37,991 nucleotides of DNA from Bacteroidota bacterium (GTDB lineage Bacteria > Bacteroidota > Bacteroidia > Chitinophagales > Chitinophagaceae): NCBI GenBank assembly GCA_013289015.1, contig JABDAV010000022.1, forward strand, positions 1 through 37,991. Direction: 5' to 3'. The translations under genes and the position numbers were made by a program. Each line of letters starts with the position of its first letter. The stretch's first letter is position 1. The notes beneath the pieces were generated by a model. It had not been told where the DNA came from. It saw only the letters and a list, made by a program, of their open reading frames with translations, and did not search any database. Shown here in pieces: positions 1-6,866 of the stretch.

Positions 1-3000
1 TTTTCCACTGCATCATCTAAAGTGGTTTTATCCTTTACTTTAGAAATATCAAGTATTGAATAAGGAACGATTTCTCTAACTAATTCTTCATTAATAATGG
101 ACTGGTAAAATGCACAAATAGTAGTTTCTCCATTTTGTGCATAGATGTATTGCTTATGTGGTTGTTTTGAAATGAATGCTTTGAAAGGTTTAATGCTTGC
201 AGGATTATTAAGAAAACCTCCGCCACCGCTTTTAACTTTGCACCGAATATGTCGTAAAGGATTTATTTGATTGCCATTCTTATCTTTTTGTTTCCCAAAT
301 GCAAATAAGTTTTCTATTGCTTGAGCAAATGTCTTTCCCTCATTTATCCGGCTTTGAATTTCCTTTTTTAAATATTGCTTTAGATTAGGGTCAATGATTA
401 TTTCAAGGTCTTCCATTTTTTCAAAATCTGACAGAAGCATCTTTGTTGCTATAAAAACAGCATCGCCTCTTTTTTGATTTTGTTGAAAAATGAAATTGCC
501 GTCACCATCTGTTTCAGGAATAAATTTACCATTTAATTCCTTGTATTGTGGTTGCTTAATAGCCGCAAAAAATGTTTCCTTATGCAGTTGTCCTCTGATT
601 GTATCTCCTTTGGCAATGGTTGGGATTTTTTTGCCTGATTCATCCAACTTATAATGCCATTTACCATCTTCTTTTATCTCTTTTACAAATTGCTGCCTGC
701 CACGTTTACGAACCTTTTTATAAGTATCGGTAATAGTTCTATGTTCAGCCTGAAAGTTGATTAAGCTTTCATCTTCAATCCATTTTTTTATCGATTGTCC
801 ATTAAAAGAATTCCATTGCCTTACTGATTCATGATAAGGTAGATTTTTGTCATTTGCTTCATTGTATCGCAACAAAATTTTATCCCTGATTGCAGCGGGA
901 GGTATCAAAGTTAGTACCATAGCGTCAACAGCATGATGGCTGTGTTTATCTCTTTTCTTCTTCTCTAATCGTGGTTGTATTTTATATATCTTTCTAAAAT
1001 CATCAGTTACAGAACCTTTTTCGACTTCCACCTTTTTGAAAACTGTTTTAAGAAAGGGCAATGCATATTTAGTAACTATCTGCGTATCTTTTAATTGACT
1101 ATTTCTCCAGCCGGCTTTATACTCTTTTATAGTAAACGTTTCTAACTTTTTGCGCCAGTAGTCTAATTCAAATTTATATAGATGTCTTTGCTGTATGCAG
1201 TAGTCTTTTCTATCTTTTGTTGAAGCTTTCTTTGATTCATTAATCCAGAAATCTATTTGTCCATTTATTTGGTCTGTTCTTTCTGAAGTGACTATGCGCT
1301 TATTTTCTCCTTTGATGGTTTTTTCTTCGATAGTTATACTGCCAAATATTAATTCCAAAGTTGAACATATTGGTTTGCATGTAATACCAAAAATTGTTTT
1401 TTCTTCTGTATAGTTTGGGCAATCAAAAGGGATATTATTTTTCTTTATGTCCCTATTATATTTTGAAGAAGCAATAGTTAGGTTTTTTAATTCATTATCA
1501 AAACTCATACTTGCAGGCACTGTATGTTCAAAATCATATTTCACGCCATTGAACAAGTCACATACATTTATCATCTCACCTGTATAAGGGCAATGCATTT
1601 CTTGTTCTTTCCATAACCGGATTTTATCTATCAATATTTTATCTTCCCGGTCGTAACTTGTTTTGCATTCCTCATTTATTTCATCTATTATTTTCTTGTA
1701 TTCATCGTTTTCTTTTTCCCGGTCACGTTGCCATTTTTCTATTGCTTTTCTCCTGTTGGCATCATTCAATTCTCTTGCTATTTCTATTACTACCCTTGTA
1801 TCTTCATCTATCTTGCCTTCTTGTAATAAATAATTCATTAACCCTCTCAGTTTGTGTAATGTTTTAAGAGCCATCGGATTTTTAAAACCATTACTGATTG
1901 GCTGCGGTTTACCTAAAACCGATATATCATTTTTTGTTGTAGCTGCTTCATATGTTTCTTGTTCTGATGGATGCCAAAGATGTTTTTTGTTCTCGTCCGG
2001 TACATTATAAGTATCCTGTAAATAATCAAAAATTTTATCGTGTAACTTTTCTGATTTTAAATATGTTTCCTTTCTCTCCTTAGTTCTATAAGATTGCAAA
2101 AAAGTCAAGTATTGCATACTTATATAATCTATTATTTCTTGTTTTTCTGTTTCAGTTTTATTATCCCATGTTGCAGAGCCAAACGCTGAAATTGTTTTTG
2201 TTTCAATTTCATATTTATCATCGTTAGTTAGCTGGTAATTCGCATCAGTGCTAAAAGAAAAACCACTATTTATTTGGTCGCTTACCAGATTGTTTACAAT
2301 ATTTATTAATTGTTTTTCATGATTTTGTTGTTGAATAATTTTTTTTACTTCATGTGAAAATGTTTCAATTAAACTGTCATCAATTTTTACATCTTTGCCT
2401 AATACCTTATGCAGGTTTGCTAAATAAACTGCTTCACTATATATAAAACCCTGGTAGAGATAAGGAAGAATTTTCTTTATGGCAGAAAGACTAAGTGTAG
2501 CATAACCTTGCTGTAACTTTATTTTTGAAAATTTTTCAATTTTTTCTTCGTCAGTTAGCATTAATTTTTCGACAGCAAACTCTTTTAATTTTTCTTTAGA
2601 ATCAAACGTAAATAATACATGCCAGATATCTTCAACAGAATATTTGCAAGTTTTGGCTTTACTAAATAAATCTTCTTTCCATCCATACTTTTCTTTCCAA
2701 TCATCACCCAAAGTTTCTTCAAAACTATTTAGTAATGTACATGAAATTACCTTTGTATCATCTTCTTTGTTTTTGCTTCCTTTGTTGTGCTTTGATAAAA
2801 TATTTCCACCAAGTTTTCTTAGCTCTTTATTAATGCTGTTGAGTTTGAAATCTTTTGATGATTTGTAAAATAGTGGGTAAATATTTTCATTTAAAACAAT
2901 AGTTCTGTCTATGTCTTCAGGTAATTGTATTTTAAGATTATTAATAAAAACCCATGTTCTGAATTCTTCGTACAAAGGATGGCTAACCGGGCATCTTTTT

Positions 3001-3896
3001 TTGCCGGCTTTAATAAATTTATTGTTCTCATCTTTTGCCGGGGTTTCTAAAGTGCAAAAGCCAATTAATCCTTTCTGACTTCTTAACGGGCGTTGCCAAA
3101 CAATTGCTTTCCAGAATTTCTTTTGTGTTGCTTCATCAATATTCTGCACCTTACAAATTGTGTTTAATTCATGTTCGTAATCAGTTCTAAGATTGTAACG
3201 TTTGCGTATTCGTTCATTTTTATTTTTATTCAAATAGTATAATGCAGCGCCCAATGTTTTGTACTCATTAATTAACGGCTTGATTGCTTCAACACCTTTG
3301 GTTCCGTTCTTTTCACTTCCATTTAAAATTGTTTTTGCTTCTTCATTTTCATCATCCCTACCCCTATAACCTCTGCGTTGTACTAATTGATATAAAATCC
3401 TTCCTAAAATATGCGGATTGTCTTGAAATATTTTTTTGTGACTTTCTTCCTCACTTACAATTAACATTCGGAATAAATAATAACTCTCATGTCTGCTAAA
3501 ACCAAGTCTCTCAAAATCTGGTTTTTCATCTCCATCAAAATCAAAACGAAGCCATTGTATAAATTTTTCTGATTGCGGATATTTTCTGCCGACGCCTTTT
3601 GTGTAATGACGCCATTCATTTAATTCATTAATATCAAGCGGACACATTTTGTTTTGAGTTAAACATTCAAGCAAATTCCATTTGCGGTATTTTTCAGCCT
3701 GGTAAATTCTTCTTTTACTTCTGCTTTCAGTTCTTTTTTGTACTAAAGGAAATTCGCCAGACTTCCCTTCACCTACTCCCTTATCAAAAGTGAGCACACC
3801 TTTGTCAATAATCTGATTTTCAAGTTCGGGATTAATATCTCTAATTGCCCAACCTATTGAATTGGTTCCAAGGTCAATTCCTAAGATTTTTTCCAT
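1..3896 (-). CDS. cas9: CRISPR-associated endonuclease Cas9, type II-C, 3' end off the window
   Basis: This is the RNA-guided DNA endonuclease of a type II CRISPR system. Reading the minus strand from the ATG at 3896 gives 1298 codons with no stop before the left edge, so the C-terminus (PAM-interacting part) is incomplete. RuvC-I is at the start (MEKILGIDLGTNSIGWAI, catalytic D8). The arginine-rich bridge helix is at about 54-75 (QKRTESRSKRR). RuvC-II is RVVIEIAREL with E705. The HNH domain begins near CPYTGEMI and has YDFEHTVPAS with D788, E790 and H791. RuvC-III is HSHHAVDAMVL with H988 and D991. All catalytic positions are present, so it looks active. The size fits the large Cas9 proteins of Bacteroidota. 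The start is fixed by RuvC-I beginning at residue 4. No cas1, cas2 or array is visible; they would lie beyond the left edge. The tracrRNA genes diverge from it. Confidence 0.97.
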   Translation of the reverse strand, partial: MEKILGIDLGTNSIGWAIRDINPELENQIIDKGVLTFDKGVGEGKSGEFPLVQKRTESRSKRRIYQAEKYRKWNLLECLTQNKMCPLDINELNEWRHYTKGVGRKYPQSEKFIQWLRFDFDGDEKPDFERLGFSRHESYYLFRMLIVSEEESHKKIFQDNPHILGRILYQLVQRRGYRGRDDENEEAKTILNGSEKNGTKGVEAIKPLINEYKTLGAALYYLNKNKNERIRKRYNLRTDYEHELNTICKVQNIDEATQKKFWKAIVWQRPLRSQKGLIGFCTLETPAKDENNKFIKAGKKRCPVSHPLYEEFRTWVFINNLKIQLPEDIDRTIVLNENIYPLFYKSSKDFKLNSINKELRKLGGNILSKHNKGSKNKEDDTKVISCTLLNSFEETLGDDWKEKYGWKEDLFSKAKTCKYSVEDIWHVLFTFDSKEKLKEFAVEKLMLTDEEKIEKFSKIKLQQGYATLSLSAIKKILPYLYQGFIYSEAVYLANLHKVLGKDVKIDDSLIETFSHEVKKIIQQQNHEKQLINIVNNLVSDQINSGFSFSTDANYQLTNDDKYEIETKTISAFGSATWDNKTETEKQEIIDYISMQYLTFLQSYRTKERKETYLKSEKLHDKIFDYLQDTYNVPDENKKHLWHPSEQETYEAATTKNDISVLGKPQPISNGFKNPMALKTLHKLRGLMNYLLQEGKIDEDTRVVIEIARELNDANRRKAIEKWQRDREKENDEYKKIIDEINEECKTSYDREDKILIDKIRLWKEQEMHCPYTGEMINVCDLFNGVKYDFEHTVPASMSFDNELKNLTIASSKYNRDIKKNNIPFDCPNYTEEKTIFGITCKPICSTLELIFGSITIEEKTIKGENKRIVTSERTDQINGQIDFWINESKKASTKDRKDYCIQQRHLYKFELDYWRKKLETFTIKEYKAGWRNSQLKDTQIVTKYALPFLKTVFKKVEVEKGSVTDDFRKIYKIQPRLEKKKRDKHSHHAVDAMVLTLIPPAAIRDKILLRYNEANDKNLPYHESVRQWNSFNGQSIKKWIEDESLINFQAEHRTITDTYKKVRKRGRQQFVKEIKEDGKWHYKLDESGKKIPTIAKGDTIRGQLHKETFFAAIKQPQYKELNGKFIPETDGDGNFIFQQNQKRGDAVFIATKMLLSDFEKMEDLEIIIDPNLKQYLKKEIQSRINEGKTFAQAIENLFAFGKQKDKNGNQINPLRHIRCKVKSGGGGFLNNPASIKPFKAFISKQPHKQYIYAQNGETTICAFYQSIINEELVREIVPYSILDISKVKDKTTLDDAVE

Positions 3897-3901
3897 TTTT
3901 A

Positions 3902-3932
3902 CAAAATTAATATTTTTTGGTTGTATACACAC
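3902..3932 (-). promoter_or_regulatory. Candidate cas9 promoter with almost no leader
   Basis: On the minus strand a perfect Bacteroidota -7 box, TAATTTTG, lies at 3909-3902, six bases before the cas9 ATG. A -33 element would fall around 3930, but there is no clear TTG there. Transcription from this box would start at or next to the ATG, giving a leaderless or nearly leaderless mRNA. The -33 area coincides with the 11-base site (3925-3935) matched by the guide-like RNA upstream. The box is seen in sequence; its use is inferred. Confidence 0.4.
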
Positions 3933-3944
3933 TACATATATTTG
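3925..3944 (-). promoter_or_regulatory. Predicted protospacer of the cis guide RNA in the cas9 promoter region
   Basis: Read on the minus strand, the PAM-proximal 11 bases GTAGTGTGTAT (3935-3925) are identical to the 11 bases directly 5' of the repeat-like half of the tracrRNA at 4050-4060. Beyond these, only 3 of the other 9 positions of a 20-base guide match. The bases 3' of it on the same strand, where a Cas9 PAM would sit, are ACAACCAAAA. An 11-base seed match with a mismatched distal part is what is known to give Cas9 binding without cutting in the S. pyogenes tracr-L system. Confidence 0.5.
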
Positions 3945-4040
3945 CATGCACAAGGGCGAAGTATTTGGTGCACTAAGTATAGATTTCAGCGTCCAAAACT
4001 GTTATCGGGTAATTGCCTAGCCTTTTTTCCATATCACTTA

Positions 4041-4176
4041 ATTTTTTAAGTAGTGTGTATGTTGTGATTTGTTTTTTCTTATTATATTTATTTTTGAAAG
4101 CTTATCACAATAAGGCTATAAGCCGAAGATTAATTTCTTAAGCTCTGCATCGTTTACGCTCTGTGGAGCTTTTTGT
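4041..4176 (+). ncRNA. tracrRNA 1: long, self-paired, single-guide-like tracrRNA
   Basis: The anti-repeat lies at 4096-4111 (GAAAGCTTATCACAA), followed by the type II-C nexus (AATAAGGCTATAAGCCG, a GGCT/AGCC hairpin at about 4113-4123) and a terminator hairpin (AAGCTC 4140-4145 with GAGCTT 4166-4171, then T-rich). The II-C tail CAATAAGGC...GCCG is the same kind as in Neisseria tracrRNA. Upstream in cis is GTTGTGATTTG (4061-4071), which looks like the 5' end of a Bacteroidota II-C CRISPR repeat. It pairs with the anti-repeat: 4062-4068 with 4104-4110, a 2x2 T/T internal loop, then 4071-4076 with 4096-4101. This reproduces a crRNA:tracrRNA duplex with a bulge, closed by a 19-base loop. The 20 bases before 4061 would be the guide. 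No convincing promoter for the long form was found (TAATTTTT at 4039 is weak). A perfect -7 box TATTTTTG at 4089-4096 could start a short form. The 5' end is therefore uncertain. Confidence 0.7.
4140..4176 (+). terminator. Terminator of tracrRNA 1
   Basis: A hairpin with arms AAGCTC (4140-4145) and GAGCTT (4166-4171) is followed directly by a T-rich run. Confidence 0.55.
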
Positions 4177-4206
4177 TTTTTATTCATTTTTAATTAATTT
4201 ATACTT

Positions 4207-4246
4207 TGTTGTGAAAACATTTAAAGCGGCGCGAGTCGCTTTTTTA
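4207..4246 (+). repeat. Duplicated 3' tail of tracrRNA 2
   Basis: The segment begins TGTTGTGAAAACATTTAAAG and ends with a GCG/CGC hairpin plus six or more T. It matches the 3' half of tracrRNA 2 (4669-4706) with only a few differences. It has no anti-repeat of its own directly upstream; instead the tracrRNA 1 body and its terminator precede it. It could act as a second terminator for read-through of tracrRNA 1, or be a relic of a tandem duplication. The identity is seen directly; the role is inferred. Confidence 0.65.
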
Positions 4247-4374
4247 TTTATATCACATTTCTTCAATGCCAGATATGAATTATATACTGGGAAAAATTAT
4301 TCTACAGCCCGATTTAATTTCGGCAATCATAATGGCAGTATTCCAATTGATAAATATAGAAGAGTAATACTTTG

Positions 4375-4400
4375 AAAAAAGGGGAAATTTCCCCTTTTTT
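4375..4400. terminator. Perfect 26-bp palindrome, bidirectional terminator-like
   Basis: Six A, GGGG, AAATTT, CCCC and six T form a fully self-complementary 26-bp sequence with A and T tracts on each side. It would act as an intrinsic terminator in either direction. No gene ends directly before it: upstream (4251-4374) only a 33-codon open frame from the ATG at 4267 is seen, and I do not call it as a gene. Confidence 0.55.
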
Positions 4401-4451
4401 GATACTTGAAGCTAAATTATGAATGCAAGTAAATAGTTTTACTTTAATCGC

Positions 4452-4571
4452 ATGCGCAATCTCCAACAATACAATCCTTTTCCGGTAAAAAAATAATTGC
4501 TGAAAGCCTCTCCTATAAAAACATCGGGGTTGTTTGGTTCTATTGTAAGAAATGACTTTACAACTATTTGA
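4452..4571 (+). pseudogene. Broken partial copy of the MNT nucleotidyltransferase gene
   Basis: Translation from the ATG at 4452 reads MRNLQQYNPFPVKK, a stop, then LLKASPIKTSGLFGSIVRND and FTTI before another stop. This aligns in frame with the intact MNT gene at 4722 (LLKAYPIKTLGLFGSVVRND, then FTP). The copy covers only the first 38 or so codons, has an internal TAA, and ends just before the two catalytic aspartates. It is a decayed duplicate. Together with the tracr tail at 4207 it suggests that a block of tracrRNA plus MNT was duplicated in tandem. Confidence 0.75.
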
Positions 4572-4576
4572 ACGAA

Positions 4577-4607
4577 TTGTTCATCCAATTAAGAATAATT
4601 ATTTCTG
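4577..4607 (+). promoter_or_regulatory. Promoter of tracrRNA 2
   Basis: TTG at 4577-4579, a 20-base spacer, and TATTTCTG at 4600-4607 (one mismatch to TAnnTTTG) fit the Bacteroidota sigma-A promoter pattern. Transcription would begin near 4611-4615, about 30 bases before the anti-repeat. Confidence 0.65.
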
Positions 4608-4611
4608 AATA

Positions 4612-4706
4612 AAGAATCTTTTTATTTTTACAATCTATTTGAAAGCAAATCACAATAAGGATTATTCCGTTGTGAAACATTTAAGGCGGCGCAAGTCGCT
4701 TTTTTC
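4612..4706 (+). ncRNA. tracrRNA 2: conventional II-C tracrRNA
   Basis: After a consensus-like promoter comes the anti-repeat TTTGAAAGCAAATCACAA (4639-4656). Its complement TTGTGATTTGCTTTCAAA is the usual start of the long Bacteroidota II-C CRISPR repeat. The nexus follows (AATAAGGATTATTCC, a GGA/TCC hairpin), then a linker GTTGTGAAACATTTAA, then a terminator hairpin (AAGGCG with CGCTTT) and T run ending near 4706. The predicted RNA is about 95 bases. Its nexus and 3' end differ from tracrRNA 1, although both anti-repeats share the GAAAGC and ATCACAA blocks. It lacks a cis repeat half, so it must pair with crRNA in trans. It is the better candidate for the immunity tracrRNA. Only 15 bases separate the T run from the MNT ATG. 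Confidence 0.75.
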
Positions 4707-4721
4707 TTTAAATTTTCTTTC

Positions 4722-5012
4722 ATGCTCTATCTCCATCAATATAAACAAATCCTCTCCCAGCAAAAAGAACAATTGCTAAAAGCCTATCCCATAAAAACAC
4801 TGGGGCTGTTTGGCTCTGTGGTGCGAAATGATTTTACACCCCAAAGCGATATTGATGTAATCGTTGAATTTACCCGCCCTGTGGGTATGGAATTTATTGA
4901 GCTTGCAGATGATCTTGAAAAGATACTTCAACGCAAAGTTGACTTGGTTTCCCGCAAAGGTTTGAGAGAAAAAACGTTTGATTTTATAAAAGAAGAAATA
5001 CAATATGTCTAA
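4722..5012 (+). CDS. MNT-domain minimal nucleotidyltransferase (MntA-like antitoxin)
   Basis: This 96-residue protein is a stand-alone minimal nucleotidyltransferase. The motif GS-x10-DID is present: G31-S32 and SDIDVIVEF with D43 and D45. In HEPN/MNT toxin-antitoxin pairs the MNT protein is the antitoxin, and characterised members AMPylate the HEPN toxin. The length is normal for the family and no frame damage is seen. The stop overlaps the ATG of the next frame (ATG at 5005, TAA at 5010-5012), the usual coupling to hepT. That partner is broken here, so the gene may be an orphan antitoxin. It begins 15 bases after tracrRNA 2; a truncated duplicate lies at 4452. Confidence 0.85.
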   Translation: MLYLHQYKQILSQQKEQLLKAYPIKTLGLFGSVVRNDFTPQSDIDVIVEFTRPVGMEFIELADDLEKILQRKVDLVSRKGLREKTFDFIKEEIQYV

Positions 5013-5118
5013 GCGGGCAGACAATTTGCTGGTGCAGGATATGATTGACGCTGTAACAAAGCAAAGACTCACCTCTTTTTTACCGCAAATGAAATGTATT
5101 GTAAAGTTTATTCAGTAA
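5005..5118 (+). pseudogene. Truncated HEPN (HepT-like) toxin gene
   Basis: The frame begins MSKRADNLLVQDMIDAVTK, which fits the N-terminus of HepT-type HEPN proteins. It then runs into unrelated residues (QRLTSFLPQMKCIVKFIQ) and stops after 37 residues, against well over 100 in intact members. The catalytic R-x4-6-H motif of HEPN RNases is missing. The break point coincides with the start of a block of short direct repeats (5101 on). It overlaps the MNT stop by 8 bases, as in intact operons. The toxin is presumably dead. Confidence 0.7.
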
Positions 5119-5179
5119 TATTGTAACACTGTAAAGCCTGTTCGGCAATAACCCTGAATGTGTAAAGTTTTTTCAGTAA
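5101..5179. repeat. Three imperfect direct repeats, spacing about 30 bp
   Basis: Units start at 5101 (GTAAAGTTTATTCAGTAA), 5131 (GTAAAGCCTGTTCGGCAATA) and 5162 (GTAAAGTTTTTTCAGTAA). The middle unit is the most diverged. The first unit forms the aberrant end of the truncated HEPN frame. No function is known to me. Confidence 0.5.
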
Positions 5180-5207
5180 AAGACAAAGACCACGCAGTAA
5201 ATATAGT

Positions 5208-5251
5208 GCAGGTATGGAGGAAGTATGACGCAGGTACGGAGGGTGTATGAA
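5208..5251. repeat. Tandem 22-bp duplication built from four 11-bp units
   Basis: The units are GCAGGTATGGA, GGAAGTATGAC, GCAGGTACGGA and GGGTGTATGAA: two 22-bp copies, each made of two related 11-bp halves. The 11-bp period is one helical turn. The tract lies between the HEPN relic and the end of the transporter gene. Confidence 0.55.
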
Positions 5252-5279
5252 GGAATTCCGAAGCTTCACTAAAAATTAT

Positions 5280-6671
5280 TTAACGGCTAAGTTGTAACAC
5301 CCACAAAACACACAGCAATGGCCCGAGTATTCCTGCTATAAGGCCGCCTATCCTGAAATCTTTTGGTTCTAAGAAACCGGTGCTGTATGCAACAGAGGTG
5401 GCAGGTGTTGATACAGGAAGTAATAAACCCGTAGAAGAAGCGAGGGCTATACACAATGCCGACTGCAGCTCCATACCCGGAAGCAGTGCAAACCCCAGCG
5501 GGATCAACAGCGAACAGGTAGCGGCATTGCTCATGATATTGGCGAGGATCATGGATACATAAGCAAGAATTAAAAGGAGTGCAGTGGAGCTCACATTCAT
5601 TGCTCTCATCTGGCCCGCAAAGTGTGCTAATATACCCGTAGACTGAAGCGCTTCACCAAGAGACAATCCCCCGGCGATCAGGAACAGGGTATCCCAGGGC
5701 AGGCTGTTTACATCACTTGCTTTAATAATACCGGTAAGTGTAAACACTACGATCGGGATGGCAGCTATGGCGGCAACAGAAACACCATGCAGGGAACTTG
5801 TTAACCACAACAGTACCGTTATGATCAGTACAATCAATACAAGGTTGCGTTGAAAAGCGGATTCGTTTTGTGTTTCGTCTTTCTTATTTTCGAGGAACTC
5901 CAGCGATACCGGAGCCTGGTCTTTAACAAAAACCCAAAGCAGCACAATGCAGGTTAAAGCAGTAAGAATAACCGCAAGCGGAACGCCATACAACATCCAG
6001 CTTAAGAAATCTACTTTAATGCCGCTGTCTCCTAATATCCCTACGGCGACAGCATTGGAAGAAATCCCGATAATAGTTCCCATCCCGCCCATAGTGGCAG
6101 CCATAGAAATGCCGAGCAACAAAGCCTTGCTAAGTCCCGGCCTGGTTGATGTTTTCAGCAACGGCATCAGTGCAGCAACCATCATAGCCGTGGTAGCAGT
6201 AGACGACATGATCATAGAAAAGAACATGGCGGTTGACATAAAAGCAATAACGATATTCCTTGGCTTCGCTCCTGATATCTTCAATGTAAACCGTAAAAGC
6301 GCTTTATCCAATTGAGTTTTGGTCATAGCAGCAGCAAGAAAAAAACCACCCAGCAGCAGCCAGATAATGCGGCTTGAAAAAGTATTTACATACCGGTTTA
6401 CTACTTCAGGCGCCGGGTTAAAATAAGGATTGCCCAGCGTAAAAACAAGATATGCCATAATAAAAAGCGCTACTGCAAAAGGTGGAATGGCTTCGGTAAC
6501 CCATAATCCAACGGAGAAAAACAATAGAAACAATACATATATCTGAGAGGCGGTGAATGTGGGTTCTTTAAGCAGCCACGTCAATACCAGGGCAACTACC
6601 AATGACCCAAAAAAATAATAAAGCGACTTCAGGCTTTTATGCTTGCTGTTAGTTTCACCGGTTTCCTTCAT
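5280..6671 (-). CDS. DASS/SLC13 family dicarboxylate transporter
   Basis: A 463-residue inner-membrane protein with about 11-12 hydrophobic segments. It belongs to the divalent anion:sodium symporter (DASS, SLC13, CitT-like) family. The two signature hairpin motifs are visible: SSTATTAMM near residue 155 and SNAATCSLL near residue 385, with a GISSNA stretch near 203. Members import succinate, fumarate, malate, citrate or sulfate with sodium. Substrate cannot be read from the sequence, but the divergent exported aspartase, which makes fumarate, points to C4-dicarboxylates. The length is typical and the start ATG at 6671 is followed by a polar N-tail. The 195-bp divergent region to the aspartase holds shared regulation. 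Confidence 0.9.
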   Translation of the reverse strand: MKETGETNSKHKSLKSLYYFFGSLVVALVLTWLLKEPTFTASQIYVLFLLFFSVGLWVTEAIPPFAVALFIMAYLVFTLGNPYFNPAPEVVNRYVNTFSSRIIWLLLGGFFLAAAMTKTQLDKALLRFTLKISGAKPRNIVIAFMSTAMFFSMIMSSTATTAMMVAALMPLLKTSTRPGLSKALLLGISMAATMGGMGTIIGISSNAVAVGILGDSGIKVDFLSWMLYGVPLAVILTALTCIVLLWVFVKDQAPVSLEFLENKKDETQNESAFQRNLVLIVLIITVLLWLTSSLHGVSVAAIAAIPIVVFTLTGIIKASDVNSLPWDTLFLIAGGLSLGEALQSTGILAHFAGQMRAMNVSSTALLLILAYVSMILANIMSNAATCSLLIPLGFALLPGMELQSALCIALASSTGLLLPVSTPATSVAYSTGFLEPKDFRIGGLIAGILGPLLCVLWVLQLSR

Positions 6672-6783
6672 CTTATTTATTATTTGTTTATTATTGGAAA
6701 GCCCGCGCTTTGAAAACCTAATTTCCTCTTTTTTATCTGATATTTCTGCAAGGCAGAACTTTTCACCGTAAAGTAGAAGATTA

Positions 6784-6796
6784 CTTAACTGTTAAG
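6784..6796. promoter_or_regulatory. Perfect palindrome in the transporter/aspartase divergent region
   Basis: CTTAAC-T-GTTAAG is a perfect 13-bp inverted repeat, 71 bases before the aspartase ATG. A TATTTTCG box (one mismatch to the -7 consensus) follows at about 6801. It is a candidate operator; the regulator is unknown. Confidence 0.35.
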
Positions 6797-6866
6797 CAGG
6801 TTTATTTTCGCCATATAATCATATTATATAATTAACTTAGACGTCCATTTATCAAAAAAAATAAAA

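Noticed and set aside
1658-3499. Several plus-strand open frames of about 70 residues
   Set aside because: They lie antisense to cas9, are hydrophobic and phenylalanine/leucine-rich as expected for the complement of a lysine/glutamate-rich gene, and match no family.
4163-4375. Plus-strand open frame of 70 residues
   Set aside because: It runs through the tracrRNA 1 terminator and the duplicated tracr tail, so it is a chance frame over RNA genes.
3897-4721. A CRISPR array in the cas9-MNT interval
   Set aside because: Only one repeat-like half (4061-4071) is present and no regularly spaced repeats; the array must lie outside the window or elsewhere.
5101-5179. Repeats with 30-bp spacing as a mini CRISPR array
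   Set aside because: Spacers would be only about 12 bases, the units are poorly conserved and they do not match the repeat predicted from the anti-repeats.
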